Origin: an uncultured Pseudomonadota bacterium
Lineage (GTDB): Bacteria > Pseudomonadota > Gammaproteobacteria > Methylococcales > Methylomonadaceae
NCBI GenBank assembly: GCA_903858105.1
Contig: CAIOHN010000237.1
Location: forward strand, 1-35,791
Reading direction: 5' to 3'
Length of the DNA: 35,791 bases
In this document: one piece after another, positions 19,712-29,554 of the stretch
Layout of the letters: each line of letters begins with the position of its first letter
How positions within the stretch are numbered: position 1 is the first letter of the stretch
Made by a program: the position numbers and the translations under genes
Notes under the pieces: generated by a model
The model's input: only the letters and a program-made list of their open reading frames with translations
Told to the model about the DNA's origin: nothing
Databases searched by the model: none

Positions 19712-20614
19712 TTAATCAGAATTATCGATTTCAAAAAAGACCCAATTAACGCGCGGCTGATTTATTTTGATTTGTTTTTCCATGGTATTGATCAAATCCA
19801 CGGCTTCACGGACGCTTAAATCCGGTTGCAAATCAGCCTTGATAGCCACCATCACCTGATTGCCGTGGCTAATCGCCCACAGGTTAAGCACCTGTCTGAC
19901 GCAGGCTTGCTTTTCTAAATAATTGTGAACTTGGTCGCGAATCTGGCTGTCTGCTTCGCCAAGCAATAGCGAATGTACTTCGCGGCCCACCAATATAGCC
20001 ACGATCACTAACAGACAGCCGATGAGTATGGAGCCAATCGCATCGTACAAGGGGTCGCCGGTGACCAAGGTCAAGCCCAGCATAGCCGCGGCGATGACCA
20101 AGCCCAGCAACGCTGCCAAATCCTCACCTATCACCACCATCAGTTCGCTGGAGTGGGTGTTTTTAAACCAGTGCCAAAGGCCTTGCTCGCCACGTTCTTC
20201 TTGCATGGCGTTCATCGCCGCTCGTAATGAAAAACCTTCCATAATCACGGCGATAAATAAAATCCCCAGTGCCATTTCCGCATTTTCCACGGCTTGGGGT
20301 TCGTGATAACGCAGCCAGCCCTCGTGGATCGAAAACAGGCCACCCACTGAAAATAAGGTAATCGCCACCATCATCGACCAAATATACGATTCGCGGCCAA
20401 AACCCATCGGGTGTTTTTGGGTGGCGCTGCGAGCGGAGCGCTTCATGCCAATAAACAACAACACCTGATTGCCGCAATCGGCAAAGGAATGGATGGCTTC
20501 TGCTAACAATGAGCCAGAGCCGGTCCAGAAGGCAGCGCCGGATTTGGTTAGGGCAATGCCCAAATTAGCGGCAAAGGCGTAGACAATGGCAGAGCTTGAG
20601 TTGGCGTGAGACAT
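19712..20614 (-). CDS. Cation diffusion facilitator family transporter
   Basis: SGSLLAEAIHSFADCGNQVLLFIGMKRS; TM-rich; C-terminal cytoplasmic domain. Confidence 0.92.
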   Translation of the reverse strand: MSHANSSSAIVYAFAANLGIALTKSGAAFWTGSGSLLAEAIHSFADCGNQVLLFIGMKRSARSATQKHPMGFGRESYIWSMMVAITLFSVGGLFSIHEGWLRYHEPQAVENAEMALGILFIAVIMEGFSLRAAMNAMQEERGEQGLWHWFKNTHSSELMVVIGEDLAALLGLVIAAAMLGLTLVTGDPLYDAIGSILIGCLLVIVAILVGREVHSLLLGEADSQIRDQVHNYLEKQACVRQVLNLWAISHGNQVMVAIKADLQPDLSVREAVDLINTMEKQIKINQPRVNWVFFEIDNSD

Positions 20615-20637
20615 AGGCTTGGCGTTGAGTAGGTTTG

Positions 20638-20682
20638 AAAATATGGCAATGCCAGGCCTTTTTGGCTGGTATTGCCAATTTT
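20638..20682 (-). terminator. Candidate hairpin terminator downstream of the PepSY gene
   Basis: Inverted repeat AAAATATGGCAATGCCAGGCC-TTTT-GGCTGGTATTGCCAATTTT with U-rich run on the minus strand. Confidence 0.55.
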
Positions 20683-20703
20683 AGTGCAGAAGCAGGATTT
20701 TCC

Positions 20704-21891
20704 CTAACAACTTGCTGAGGAGTTTTGCGATGCCGCCAGACCTTGCCGTTGACGGTTGTGGGCTTTGCCACGACGTTTTTGCAGCCAGCGAATCAGTCCG
20801 GTGACAAATAAAACAGGGCAGGCCAGTCCGGCGATTAGCACCAACAATTGGCCGGTTAGTCCAAAAGCCTCGCCGCTGTGCAAAGGATGCAGCCAGTTAA
20901 TCACCGTGTCGGCTGCGCCCAAGCCGCTGGGGTCGCTGATGGCTAGCACCTGGCCGGAATATTGATCCACCCAGACATTGGTTTTGGGAAAGCGCACACT
21001 GGGTTCGCCTGCTTGACGCAGATTAATCCGGTAGCTGCCGCTGGCTGTGTCAGGGGTTTCGATCCAGCACAGGCGGGCTTGCGGATACTGGGCTTGACCA
21101 ACGGCGACAGCCTGATCCAGACTAATTCGAGCTTGAAATGGACTTGGTGCAGCCGACTGCGGTTTGGTTGCCGCATGCAAAGGCGAAAAATAAGCCAGCA
21201 CTGGATTAACGTATTGCGGAATCTCAAGTGCGATGCCGGTTACGGCCAGCACCAGCATCACAAGCAGGCTGTAGATGCCAGCTAGTTTATGCAGATCATA
21301 ATTTAAGCGGGCGCGACTGGCTTTGGGCTTTAAGGTCAATGCGCTATTGAGTTTGTGTAGCGGCGGCCACCACAAATAGACGCCGCTAAGCAGGGAGACT
21401 AATAACAAGCCGCCGATAATCGCCATGATAATTTTGCCCACATCGCCAAGCAGCAAGGTGTAATGCAAGTCGTATAGCCAGGTCATGACGAAATCACCCC
21501 AGAAGCGATTGTCAATAACCCGCCCTGAATAGGGATCGACAGACAGCATTAAGGGCGCAAAGCCATGCTCTGCGGTTTCTTGCGGTTTGTAATAACGGGC
21601 GGTGATAGCGCGCTGTGGCTGGTCAGGAATTTCCAGGCGCCAGGCATTTAGCCGGTTCGGTTCGGCTTGGCGCAGTGCCTGGAAGACGTTTTCGTAACTT
21701 TGGCGTGGTGTGCTGGTTTGAGCGATGATGAGTTGCGGGTTTAACCACTCGTCCAGATCGATGTAAAACACCAACAGGCTGCCGGTCAATCCCGCCAGCG
21801 CAATAATCAAACCCAGCGCCAGGCCGAGATACAAATGCACGGCCAGCCAAAACTGGCGCAGAGCCGGTTTTTTGCTGGCCGGATTTTTCAT
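20704..21891 (-). CDS. PepSY-associated TM helix domain protein (PiuB/iron-uptake-associated)
   Basis: WLAVHLYLGLALGLIIALAGLTGSLLVFYIDLDEWLNP; WLYDLHYTLLLG; INWLHPLHSGEAFG. Confidence 0.92.
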   Translation of the reverse strand: MKNPASKKPALRQFWLAVHLYLGLALGLIIALAGLTGSLLVFYIDLDEWLNPQLIIAQTSTPRQSYENVFQALRQAEPNRLNAWRLEIPDQPQRAITARYYKPQETAEHGFAPLMLSVDPYSGRVIDNRFWGDFVMTWLYDLHYTLLLGDVGKIIMAIIGGLLLVSLLSGVYLWWPPLHKLNSALTLKPKASRARLNYDLHKLAGIYSLLVMLVLAVTGIALEIPQYVNPVLAYFSPLHAATKPQSAAPSPFQARISLDQAVAVGQAQYPQARLCWIETPDTASGSYRINLRQAGEPSVRFPKTNVWVDQYSGQVLAISDPSGLGAADTVINWLHPLHSGEAFGLTGQLLVLIAGLACPVLFVTGLIRWLQKRRGKAHNRQRQGLAASQNSSASC

Positions 21892-21894
21892 GTG

Positions 21895-24249
21895 TTAATA
21901 GTCGAACCTGACGTTTACTGCGCCATAAAAGGCGATGCCGTCGGCGGGTGAGAACAAAGGCCGAGCCAGAGGATTAGCACCAGTTGTGCCGTAAGATTCA
22001 TCAAACCACAAGTATTCCCGGTGAGTATCAGTCAGGTTTTTAGCTTGAAATTGCAATTCGACTTGCTTGGTAACCTGATAGCCTAAATCGAGATTAAGCA
22101 TGGCGTATTCGCCGTGCTTACCACGAGTGTTGGATTGGTCGGCAAAGAAATTACCCTGGCCGGTTGTCCATAGCGACGAGCGCAGCGCGTGGGTAATTTG
22201 ATAATCAATACCGCCGGAGAACATATAATTGGGGGTGTTGACGATTTGATTGCCAGCAACGTATTCCATCGAAGACGGAATCACGCTAGGCGGATTGGTG
22301 GCTTTAGCTTCTTGCAGAGAATACGCCGTCCAGATGCTGACTTGGTCGATTGGACTAACTTTGACTTCTATATCGACACCTTGCCGTTTGGTGGGGCCGA
22401 TCAGGGTTGAATCGTTGCTGCCCAGGGTGCGGCTGATTTCATTGCTGGCATCCTGCATCCAATACGCAACACGACCTTCGGCCCAATCGACCGGTTTTAG
22501 TTTTAGACCCACTTCCCAACCATCGTTGAGCGAAGGCCCGATATTTGACTGATTTCGGCCAAGGAATGTCGCTTGGCCTACGCCCACCTGAAACGTACGT
22601 CCCCAGTTGCCGTAAAGGCTGTAGCCTTCGATAGGCGTGATTACAGCACCTATCTTGGGTTGCGAAATGACGCCGTAATCGTTGACTCGAGATGGGCCGA
22701 CGTTGCCCGGACGATAATTCATGAAGTCGCCGTCGATGACATCGGCACGGTAGCCTGGGGTGATTTTCAGCCACTTGGTAGGCTTGATCACCGCTTGCAC
22801 ATAGCCGCCGTAGTTGAGGAAATTCCAGTGTTCATCGTTACGGATATTGGTCGCATTGATGGGGGAGCGCGGTACGCCGAGATTGGTGCGATATTGCTTG
22901 TATTTGTTTTCTTGTTGTTGAAAGTCAAACCCCGATTCCAGCGAGAAATCTTCCAGCCAGTTAATCACAGGATGATAAGTCAACGAGGTAGTCGCGCCGT
23001 ACTGCACTTCGTCACGATCACGTTTCACCTGAGCGCAGCATGAGTCAAATAAAACCAAGCGTTGGTCGTCGTAAAGGTTGCTGTAAGCCTTGGTTGACCA
23101 AAACAAGGTTTTGGTCAGATTTACGTCCAAATGGCTGCTGATTTGACCTACAGTGCGCTTACCGCCGTCGGTGGCGTTTCTTGGGAAGGATTGCTCTGGA
23201 TTGGCAAGTTGTTCCTGGAAAGTCATGTAACCGGGCTCCTGGGCACCAGCTTCGCTCCAGCGCGCGATCAAGCCTACCTTGTATTTGTTATCGTCGGGTG
23301 TGTAAAACCATTTGCCGGAAAAGCTGTTTTTATCACTATCACTATGCTCGCGATAGCCATCGCTAGCGCGGTAAGAAATTTGGTAGTTCTGCGAGAGGCC
23401 GTCTTTTTCGTAACCAAGGCCAGACTGGACTTCGTGAGTATTAAAGCTGCCATAGCTGACCCGACCTTTGACATAGTTACCGCCGGTGGATGTGGTGATA
23501 TTGGCATTGCCAGCAATATTATGCAGGCCGTAACGCGGGTCATTGGTGCCGCGCACCACTTCAATCGATTCAATGTCCAGCGGAAACAAGGCATCGATAA
23601 ACGGCATATTGCCGTCGTTGCTGTTGCTGGGAATGCCGTCGATTAACAGTTTTACGGCGTTTACCCGACTTTCACCGTTAAAGCCACGAAATGAAAATTT
23701 GCCGGTGGTGGTGCCTTGGCCATATTGGGTGATTTGTACGCCAGGCATCCGGTGTAGCAAATCGAACGCGGTTGAGACGTTTTGGTCGGCAATTTTGTCG
23801 GCGCGCATAATGTCAACAGAGGTAGCGATATCGCGACTGGTTAATTTGCCGCCTTCTGGCTGGTCGCTGACAGTAACCGCGCCCAATTCAAAAATCGAAT
23901 CGTCAGTTGAGGCGCGTGGTTTGGGTTCTGGCGCTTTTTTAACCGCAATCACACCATCATCAACCTGCTCATATTGCAAGCCGTTTTGTTTCAATACCCG
24001 ATCCAAGGCCTGTTGTACGGTAAAGTTGCCTTTCAGGGCATCGGCCTTTAAACCCTGCACTGCTGAGTCGGCGAAGATGAGTTTGGTATTGGCGATTTTC
24101 GCCAGACTATCCAAAGTGGCGGCCAACGATTGAGCCGGAATATCAAAATTTTGGCTGGCGTCGGCGGCCATTGTGTCCATGGATGCTGCCAGAACCGCAG
24201 CCAGCAAGGCACTGGTTCCAGCTTGTTTCAATCGGTAAGTCATAATCAT
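21895..24249 (-). CDS. TonB-dependent siderophore receptor with N-terminal STN signalling domain
   Basis: STN region FDIPAQSLAATLDSLAKIANTKLIFADSAVQGLKADALKGNFTVQQALDRVLKQNGL; plug IESIEVVRGTNDPRYG; C-terminal NVRFDY. Confidence 0.95.
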   Translation of the reverse strand: MIMTYRLKQAGTSALLAAVLAASMDTMAADASQNFDIPAQSLAATLDSLAKIANTKLIFADSAVQGLKADALKGNFTVQQALDRVLKQNGLQYEQVDDGVIAVKKAPEPKPRASTDDSIFELGAVTVSDQPEGGKLTSRDIATSVDIMRADKIADQNVSTAFDLLHRMPGVQITQYGQGTTTGKFSFRGFNGESRVNAVKLLIDGIPSNSNDGNMPFIDALFPLDIESIEVVRGTNDPRYGLHNIAGNANITTSTGGNYVKGRVSYGSFNTHEVQSGLGYEKDGLSQNYQISYRASDGYREHSDSDKNSFSGKWFYTPDDNKYKVGLIARWSEAGAQEPGYMTFQEQLANPEQSFPRNATDGGKRTVGQISSHLDVNLTKTLFWSTKAYSNLYDDQRLVLFDSCCAQVKRDRDEVQYGATTSLTYHPVINWLEDFSLESGFDFQQQENKYKQYRTNLGVPRSPINATNIRNDEHWNFLNYGGYVQAVIKPTKWLKITPGYRADVIDGDFMNYRPGNVGPSRVNDYGVISQPKIGAVITPIEGYSLYGNWGRTFQVGVGQATFLGRNQSNIGPSLNDGWEVGLKLKPVDWAEGRVAYWMQDASNEISRTLGSNDSTLIGPTKRQGVDIEVKVSPIDQVSIWTAYSLQEAKATNPPSVIPSSMEYVAGNQIVNTPNYMFSGGIDYQITHALRSSLWTTGQGNFFADQSNTRGKHGEYAMLNLDLGYQVTKQVELQFQAKNLTDTHREYLWFDESYGTTGANPLARPLFSPADGIAFYGAVNVRFDY

Positions 24250-24357
24250 CTCCTGAAAGTTTGGAACGGCGGGGTTTTCTATTCGCCATATCCCTAATAA
24301 CGAATCAGGGGAATGAAACTGGACAATTATTTTTAAGTTTTTTAATCGACCGATTTT

Positions 24358-25311
24358 TTATTGCGAATAAAACACGATGTTTTGGTTTTGACGCTGAATT
24401 TTGACAGGCAAGATTTTTTGTACGGCTTGCAAAAACGGCTTGAGATCGGTGGCATTGAAACTACCGCTTAAGGTCTGTTTGCTGACGTTTGGGTCGGCAA
24501 ATACAAAATTGACGGCGTGGTAGCGCTCCAGTTCCGTCACGACCTCGGCAAGCGGGGTGTGATCGAATAACAGTTTGCCGTTGGTCCAGGCCGTGGCTGT
24601 TTGCGCATTGGTGGGTTTTACAGCTTGCCAGCGACCATTTTGGTCTGTCTGACGGCTAAAGCCCGCTTTAAGGCTTTCGCCAAACCAGCTGCGCCCCTGG
24701 CGCAACTCCACTTCGCCTTCCAATACGGCTACCGATGTGCTGGCATTATCGCGGCGGACATTAAATACAGTGCCAATGTCGCTGATGTTTAAGTTATCGG
24801 CATGCACCTGAAACGGTCGCCAGGCTTGATGAGCCACTGTAAACAGCGCTTCACCATGTTGCAGTTCTATATCGCGGCGTAACCAGGATAGTTTGACGCT
24901 CAGCGCTGTCGCGGTGTTTAACTGCAATTGCGAACCGTCGCTTAGATGCACACTGCGTTGTTCGCCGATGCCGGTTTGATAATCGATACGCGGCGCACTG
25001 TAATCCAGCCACCAGCCGCCTGTTAGCGCTACCAATAAGGCAGTGCTTAATATGGTCTTGGCGTGGCGGTCGCGGGGGCGGGCAGAGCGCGCGGCTTTTA
25101 GTCCGGGCACGGTTCGGGTTTTAAGGGTATCCAGATTTCCCCATAAGCCTTGCAGTTCGTTGTACGCCAGGCGATGCGTAGGATCTGCGCTTAGCCAAAG
25201 CTCGAATTGTTGGCGTTGTTGTATGTCACACTGTTCGGATTGCAGTTCGACAAACCATTCGGCGGCTTGTTTGAGAATACGTTGTCGTTGTATTGAACGT
25301 GTGCTTGCCAT
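24358..25311 (-). CDS. FecR family anti-sigma regulator
   Basis: WLSADPTHRLAYNELQGLWGNL; YQTGIGEQRSVHLSDGSQLQLNTATALSV; VAVLEGEVELRQG. Confidence 0.94.
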   Translation of the reverse strand: MASTRSIQRQRILKQAAEWFVELQSEQCDIQQRQQFELWLSADPTHRLAYNELQGLWGNLDTLKTRTVPGLKAARSARPRDRHAKTILSTALLVALTGGWWLDYSAPRIDYQTGIGEQRSVHLSDGSQLQLNTATALSVKLSWLRRDIELQHGEALFTVAHQAWRPFQVHADNLNISDIGTVFNVRRDNASTSVAVLEGEVELRQGRSWFGESLKAGFSRQTDQNGRWQAVKPTNAQTATAWTNGKLLFDHTPLAEVVTELERYHAVNFVFADPNVSKQTLSGSFNATDLKPFLQAVQKILPVKIQRQNQNIVFYSQ

Positions 25312-25319
25312 CTACCCGC

Positions 25320-25835
25320 TCAAATATTTTGCTGTGACAGCATCTGATGGCAATGCAGCATGGCTTTTACCAATTGGCGCTGCACGGTTTTTTCGGAAAT
25401 TCCCAACTGGGTAGCGATTTCTGCGTAGTTTAGTTCATCGATTTTGCGTAGCAGCAAAATATGCCGACATTGGCCCGGCAGACTGGCTATGGCTTGCAAT
25501 AACGCATCGCATTGCTGACGCAGAATTGCTGATTCTTCCGGTTGTGGATGTGGGCAGAGTAATTCGTCGTCCAGTGTTTGTGCGCGGGCGGTTGTGCGCT
25601 GGTGGCTGCGGATAAAGTCTATGGATAGGCGTTCTGCGGTGCGAAACAGATAGCCGGTGAGGTTGTCGGTATTCGCCAGACTGTCTTTGCCCAATAGGCG
25701 CAAATAGGCTTCCTGACTCAAATCTTGGGCGGTGTCTGGGCACTTTACCCGCTGTATTAGAAAGCTGACGATAGCGTCCCTGTGGCTATGGAACAAATCG
25801 GCAATCTGATCGTGATGAACGGCTACGGCTGGCAA
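25320..25835 (-). CDS. FecI-type ECF sigma factor
   Basis: DTAQDLSQEAYLRLL (region 2), LPGQCRHILLLRKIDELNYAEIATQLGISEKTVQRQLVKAM (region 4). Confidence 0.94.
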   Translation of the reverse strand: MPAVAVHHDQIADLFHSHRDAIVSFLIQRVKCPDTAQDLSQEAYLRLLGKDSLANTDNLTGYLFRTAERLSIDFIRSHQRTTARAQTLDDELLCPHPQPEESAILRQQCDALLQAIASLPGQCRHILLLRKIDELNYAEIATQLGISEKTVQRQLVKAMLHCHQMLSQQNI

Positions 25836-26119
25836 ACTAAGGCCTCTGAGATTTGCTGGAGTGAGATTGGCATTGCCAGCAAACGGAGTGCCAAAAATTG
25901 GCAGGCCACGGTTTTAAGGGGGTGGCCAGCGTTGTTCGGGCGGATGCAAGGATATTTTGCAAAAAACTATGTTATTTACCTGATTATGATTTGGTGTTTT
26001 CCCCTGTTTTTAAGCGTGGCAACACTTTTCTGGTTGGCTGGAATCGAGGGATGTTTGTCATTGAGTATGTGCAGCAATTCAGTGATGATGGTGTCGCAGT
26101 CAGTTTTCGAGGTATCGCC

Positions 26120-27145
26120 ATGACGACACTCAGTTTTTCCAAACCGGATAGCTTTATCTTCAAACACAGGGTAGTCGGCATTGTGGCGTTTCCAAATGCG
26201 CAGATTTTGGATATTACCGGCCCCTTTGAAGTATTTAGTTTTGCTAACGCCTTGCTGCAAAAACTAGGTATCTGCGAACAAAAAATTTATTCGATCACAC
26301 TGCTGGCTGCCGAGCCGGGGCCTATAACCACCATGTCCGGGCTGCAAATTGTGGCTGATGAGGCTTATGGCGACTCTGATAGTGAATTCGACACCTTGAT
26401 AATTGCCGGCGGCGAAATTACAGCAGAATTATCCAACGTTAAGCTGCTGGATTGGATCAAGATCATGGTATCCAAAGTCAATCGATTAGCGTCGGTCTGC
26501 ACGGGTGCTTTTCTGCTAGCTGAATCAGGCTTATTGGACGACCGTAAAGCCACCACGCATTGGCATTATTGTCAGCTTCTGGCAAAAAATTATCCGCGGA
26601 TACACATAGAGCCCGATCAAATTTTTGTAAGGGATGGGCGTATTTTTACCTCCGGCGGCATCACCTCAGGAATCGATCTGGCATTGGCTATGGTGGAAGA
26701 GGATTGGGGGCAAGAGTTGGCGCTTGCTGTCGCGCGCTTTTTGGTGGTGTTTCTGAAGCGTCCTGGTGGGCAATCGCAATTCAGTAATTATTTAACCTGC
26801 GAGGCCAGTCATCGGCCCGACCTGCGCGAGTTACAAGCCTGGATCATGGCGCATACCGGCGAAGATTTGCGCGTCGAACTGTTGGCCGAGCGCATGGCGA
26901 TGAGCCCACGTAATTTTGCCCGGCTATTTCTGGCCGAAACCGGCATGACACCTGCCAAATTCGTGGAAATGGCGCGGATTGATCAAGCACGTTTTTTACT
27001 GGAGGTGAGTGAGTTTACGATTGAGCTCATCGCCGACAAGTCCGGCTTTAAAGATACCGAGCGCATGCGTCGGGCATTTATTCGCCAAATTGGCGTCAAT
27101 CCGCAAAATTACCGACAGCGTTTTAGCAAAGCGCTTAGCGCTTAA
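26120..27145 (+). CDS. GlxA family AraC-type transcriptional regulator (DJ-1/PfpI-like domain + HTH)
   Basis: VVGIVAFPNAQILDITGPFEVF; SVCTGAFLLAESGLLDDRKATTHW; C-terminal AraC HTH (MAMSPRNFARLFLAETGMTPAKFVEMARIDQARFLLE). Start trimmed to ATG 26120. Confidence 0.93.
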   Translation: MTTLSFSKPDSFIFKHRVVGIVAFPNAQILDITGPFEVFSFANALLQKLGICEQKIYSITLLAAEPGPITTMSGLQIVADEAYGDSDSEFDTLIIAGGEITAELSNVKLLDWIKIMVSKVNRLASVCTGAFLLAESGLLDDRKATTHWHYCQLLAKNYPRIHIEPDQIFVRDGRIFTSGGITSGIDLALAMVEEDWGQELALAVARFLVVFLKRPGGQSQFSNYLTCEASHRPDLRELQAWIMAHTGEDLRVELLAERMAMSPRNFARLFLAETGMTPAKFVEMARIDQARFLLEVSEFTIELIADKSGFKDTERMRRAFIRQIGVNPQNYRQRFSKALSA

Positions 27146-27238
27146 TCCCACCCACGTCTGATCAAACAGTTTTCAGGTTGCAGCCATTGGCTTAATCGGC
27201 AATGACTTATCCACAATAATTCTAATAAGGGGATAGAC

Positions 27239-29401
27239 ATGCGTATTTTACTCATTTCAACTGCATTTTCTGGTTTGACGCAACGGTATTACACCGAGCT
27301 TGAAGACGCCGGTTATACGGTTTCTGTAGAGTTACACTTGGGTGATGAGGCCAAATTGTTAGAGGCTGTGGCGCTATTTAAACCGGATCTGATTCTTTGT
27401 CCGTTTCTTACCAAACGCATACCCAAAGCGCTTTACCAAAACTATAAATGTCTGATTGTACATCCAGGCATAAAAGGTGATCGCGGAGCCTCGTCGCTGG
27501 ATTGGGCCATTCAAGCCGGTCTGGATGAGTGGGGTGTCACCTTGCTGGAGGCCGACGAGGAAATGGATGCCGGGGCGATTTGGGTCAGCAAGCGTTTTCC
27601 GTTGCGGGCGGCTACCAAAAGTAGCGTATTCAATCGCGAGCTTACCCAAGCTGCTGTCGATTGTCTGTGGGAGGCTTTGAGTTATTTTGAAGCCCCAGCT
27701 TTTAAACCGGAGCCCTTGGATTACACCAAGCGGGATGTAAAAGGCCGCTTGCAAGCTTGCATGAAACAAGCGGATCGGGCTATCGATTGGAAAAAACAAA
27801 CCACCGCGCAAATTTTGCAGCGCATCCGTGCTGCCGATGGCACACCAGGCGTTTTGGACGAAATATACGGTCAGGCTTTTTACCTGTACAACGCGCAAGC
27901 CGAGGCAACTTTAAGCGGTAAGCCCGGTGAGATTATTGCCGTTGCCAATCAAGCCATTTGCCGGGCGACGATAGACGGCGCGGTATGGATCGGGCATTTG
28001 AAGCCAAAATTACCCGCTGGCAACGCTATTAAATTACCGGCACAAATGGCTTTGCGCGATTTGCAGCCAGCACCGGCAAAAGGCTGGCTGGGCTTATTGA
28101 ATAAAACCGTGAAAAACATCGACATCGACTATACCCAACCCGGCAAACAATGGCCGTGCCAGGAAGTGTGGTACATCCTTGATGATGCCGCAGCGTATAT
28201 CCACTTTGCCTTTCATAATGGCGGTATGAGTACGGCACAGTGCCAGTTATTGTTGGCGGTCTATCAGCATGTGGCCACCTTGGATGTCAAAGTGATTGTG
28301 TTAATGGGCGGCGAAAACTGCTGGTCCAACGGCATTCATCTTAACCACATCGAAGCGGCAAAAAATCCCGCCGACGAATCCTGGCAAAACATCAATGCCA
28401 TGGACGATCTGATTCATCAAATAATTGCTACGATGGATAAGCTAACCATCGCCGCTTTAGCGGGCGGTGCCGGTGCCGGCGGGGCGATCTTGGCGATTGC
28501 GCCGGATCAGGTATTTGTCAGGGAAGGGGTGATTTTTAATCCGCATTACAAGAATATGGGCGAGCTTTATGGCTCGGAATACTGGACGTATTTGCTGCCC
28601 AAACGGGTTGGGCTTGGCATGGCCAATCAATTAACAGAAGAGCGTTTGCCGATCAGCGCCAAAAAAGCCTGGCGGATAGGTTTGGTGGACAGGGTGCTTG
28701 ACCGGCAACTGCCGATATTTCTGGCCCAGGTCAAACAACTGGTTAGCACTTACCTTAACGATCCGGCGGCTTTAACGGCTTTACTGAAGCAAAAAGCCGA
28801 AACCCGCTGTGTCGATGAGGCTGCTAAACCCCTGGCTGCTTACCGTAAATTTGAACTCACCCAAATGTACGCCAACTTTTATGGCAACGACGCTTACCAT
28901 CAGGCCAGGCAATGTTTTGTGTACAAACAAGGCTTGCAAAAAACGCCGGACAATATCGCCAAACATAGGCAATCGGCCGAAGTAAAGGCGCCGCAACCTG
29001 GCAGCTTGCTGCATTTTGCCTGGCAGGAAAGTTATGCCTTGGGCGATGAGAAAATCGATGACCAACACAAAGATTTTTTTGTATTGGCAGAAAAATTATT
29101 GGCTGCTCCGAATAAAGAAGCCATGATCGACACCATGTTTGATTTGTATCAGCATGTAAAAATCCATTTTGGCGAAGAAGAAGCCTTTATGCAGCAAGTG
29201 GGTTTTCATCATTACAAAAGCCATGTCAAAGAGCACAATTTGATGCTGGAAAAGCTATTGGAGATGGATAAAAAAGTCCAGCAAGATAACTGGAATGCCG
29301 AGGATGTGGCGAACTTTATCGATAAATGGACCAAGCATATTTTGAATTCCGACCTGGCGTTTAATCAGCATTGGAAGGAAATGTTTAAGTTCTGTGTATG
29401 A
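27239..29401 (+). CDS. hypX: HypX-like protein (formyltransferase + enoyl-CoA hydratase/isomerase domains) fused to a C-terminal bacteriohemerythrin domain
   Basis: CLIVHPGIKGDRGASSLDWAIQ formyltransferase segment; MGGENCWSNGIHLNHIEAAKNPADESWQNINAMDDL and NPHYKNMGELYGSEYWTYLLPKRVG hydratase segment; continuous reading into hemerythrin. RBS AAGGGG upstream of ATG. Confidence 0.9.
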   Translation: MRILLISTAFSGLTQRYYTELEDAGYTVSVELHLGDEAKLLEAVALFKPDLILCPFLTKRIPKALYQNYKCLIVHPGIKGDRGASSLDWAIQAGLDEWGVTLLEADEEMDAGAIWVSKRFPLRAATKSSVFNRELTQAAVDCLWEALSYFEAPAFKPEPLDYTKRDVKGRLQACMKQADRAIDWKKQTTAQILQRIRAADGTPGVLDEIYGQAFYLYNAQAEATLSGKPGEIIAVANQAICRATIDGAVWIGHLKPKLPAGNAIKLPAQMALRDLQPAPAKGWLGLLNKTVKNIDIDYTQPGKQWPCQEVWYILDDAAAYIHFAFHNGGMSTAQCQLLLAVYQHVATLDVKVIVLMGGENCWSNGIHLNHIEAAKNPADESWQNINAMDDLIHQIIATMDKLTIAALAGGAGAGGAILAIAPDQVFVREGVIFNPHYKNMGELYGSEYWTYLLPKRVGLGMANQLTEERLPISAKKAWRIGLVDRVLDRQLPIFLAQVKQLVSTYLNDPAALTALLKQKAETRCVDEAAKPLAAYRKFELTQMYANFYGNDAYHQARQCFVYKQGLQKTPDNIAKHRQSAEVKAPQPGSLLHFAWQESYALGDEKIDDQHKDFFVLAEKLLAAPNKEAMIDTMFDLYQHVKIHFGEEEAFMQQVGFHHYKSHVKEHNLMLEKLLEMDKKVQQDNWNAEDVANFIDKWTKHILNSDLAFNQHWKEMFKFCV
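29008..29398 (+). other. Bacteriohemerythrin domain in the C-terminus of the HypX-like protein
   Basis: Diiron ligand pattern retained: IDDQHKDFF ... HFGEEEAFM ... HYKSHVKEH ... HILNSDLAF. Confidence 0.9.
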
Positions 29402-29554
29402 ATTGTCGGCGTACTGAGTACGGCGCGTCTTAAAACTCAAATATTTAGAATGTTTCTGCGTTAACTAAGGCTCAAACCCGCGCATCGCTACTGCCCCTGA
29501 AAGCAGGTTTGCTATATCATGGCAGCATCAATTATTAATCAATGGGGCGGGATT

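Noticed and set aside
25898-26119. N-terminal extension of the GlxA ORF and overlapping ORF 25782-26123
   Set aside because: No homology-like content; the conserved DJ-1/PfpI domain starts shortly after ATG 26120, and the region is better explained as the fecI-glxA intergenic/promoter segment.
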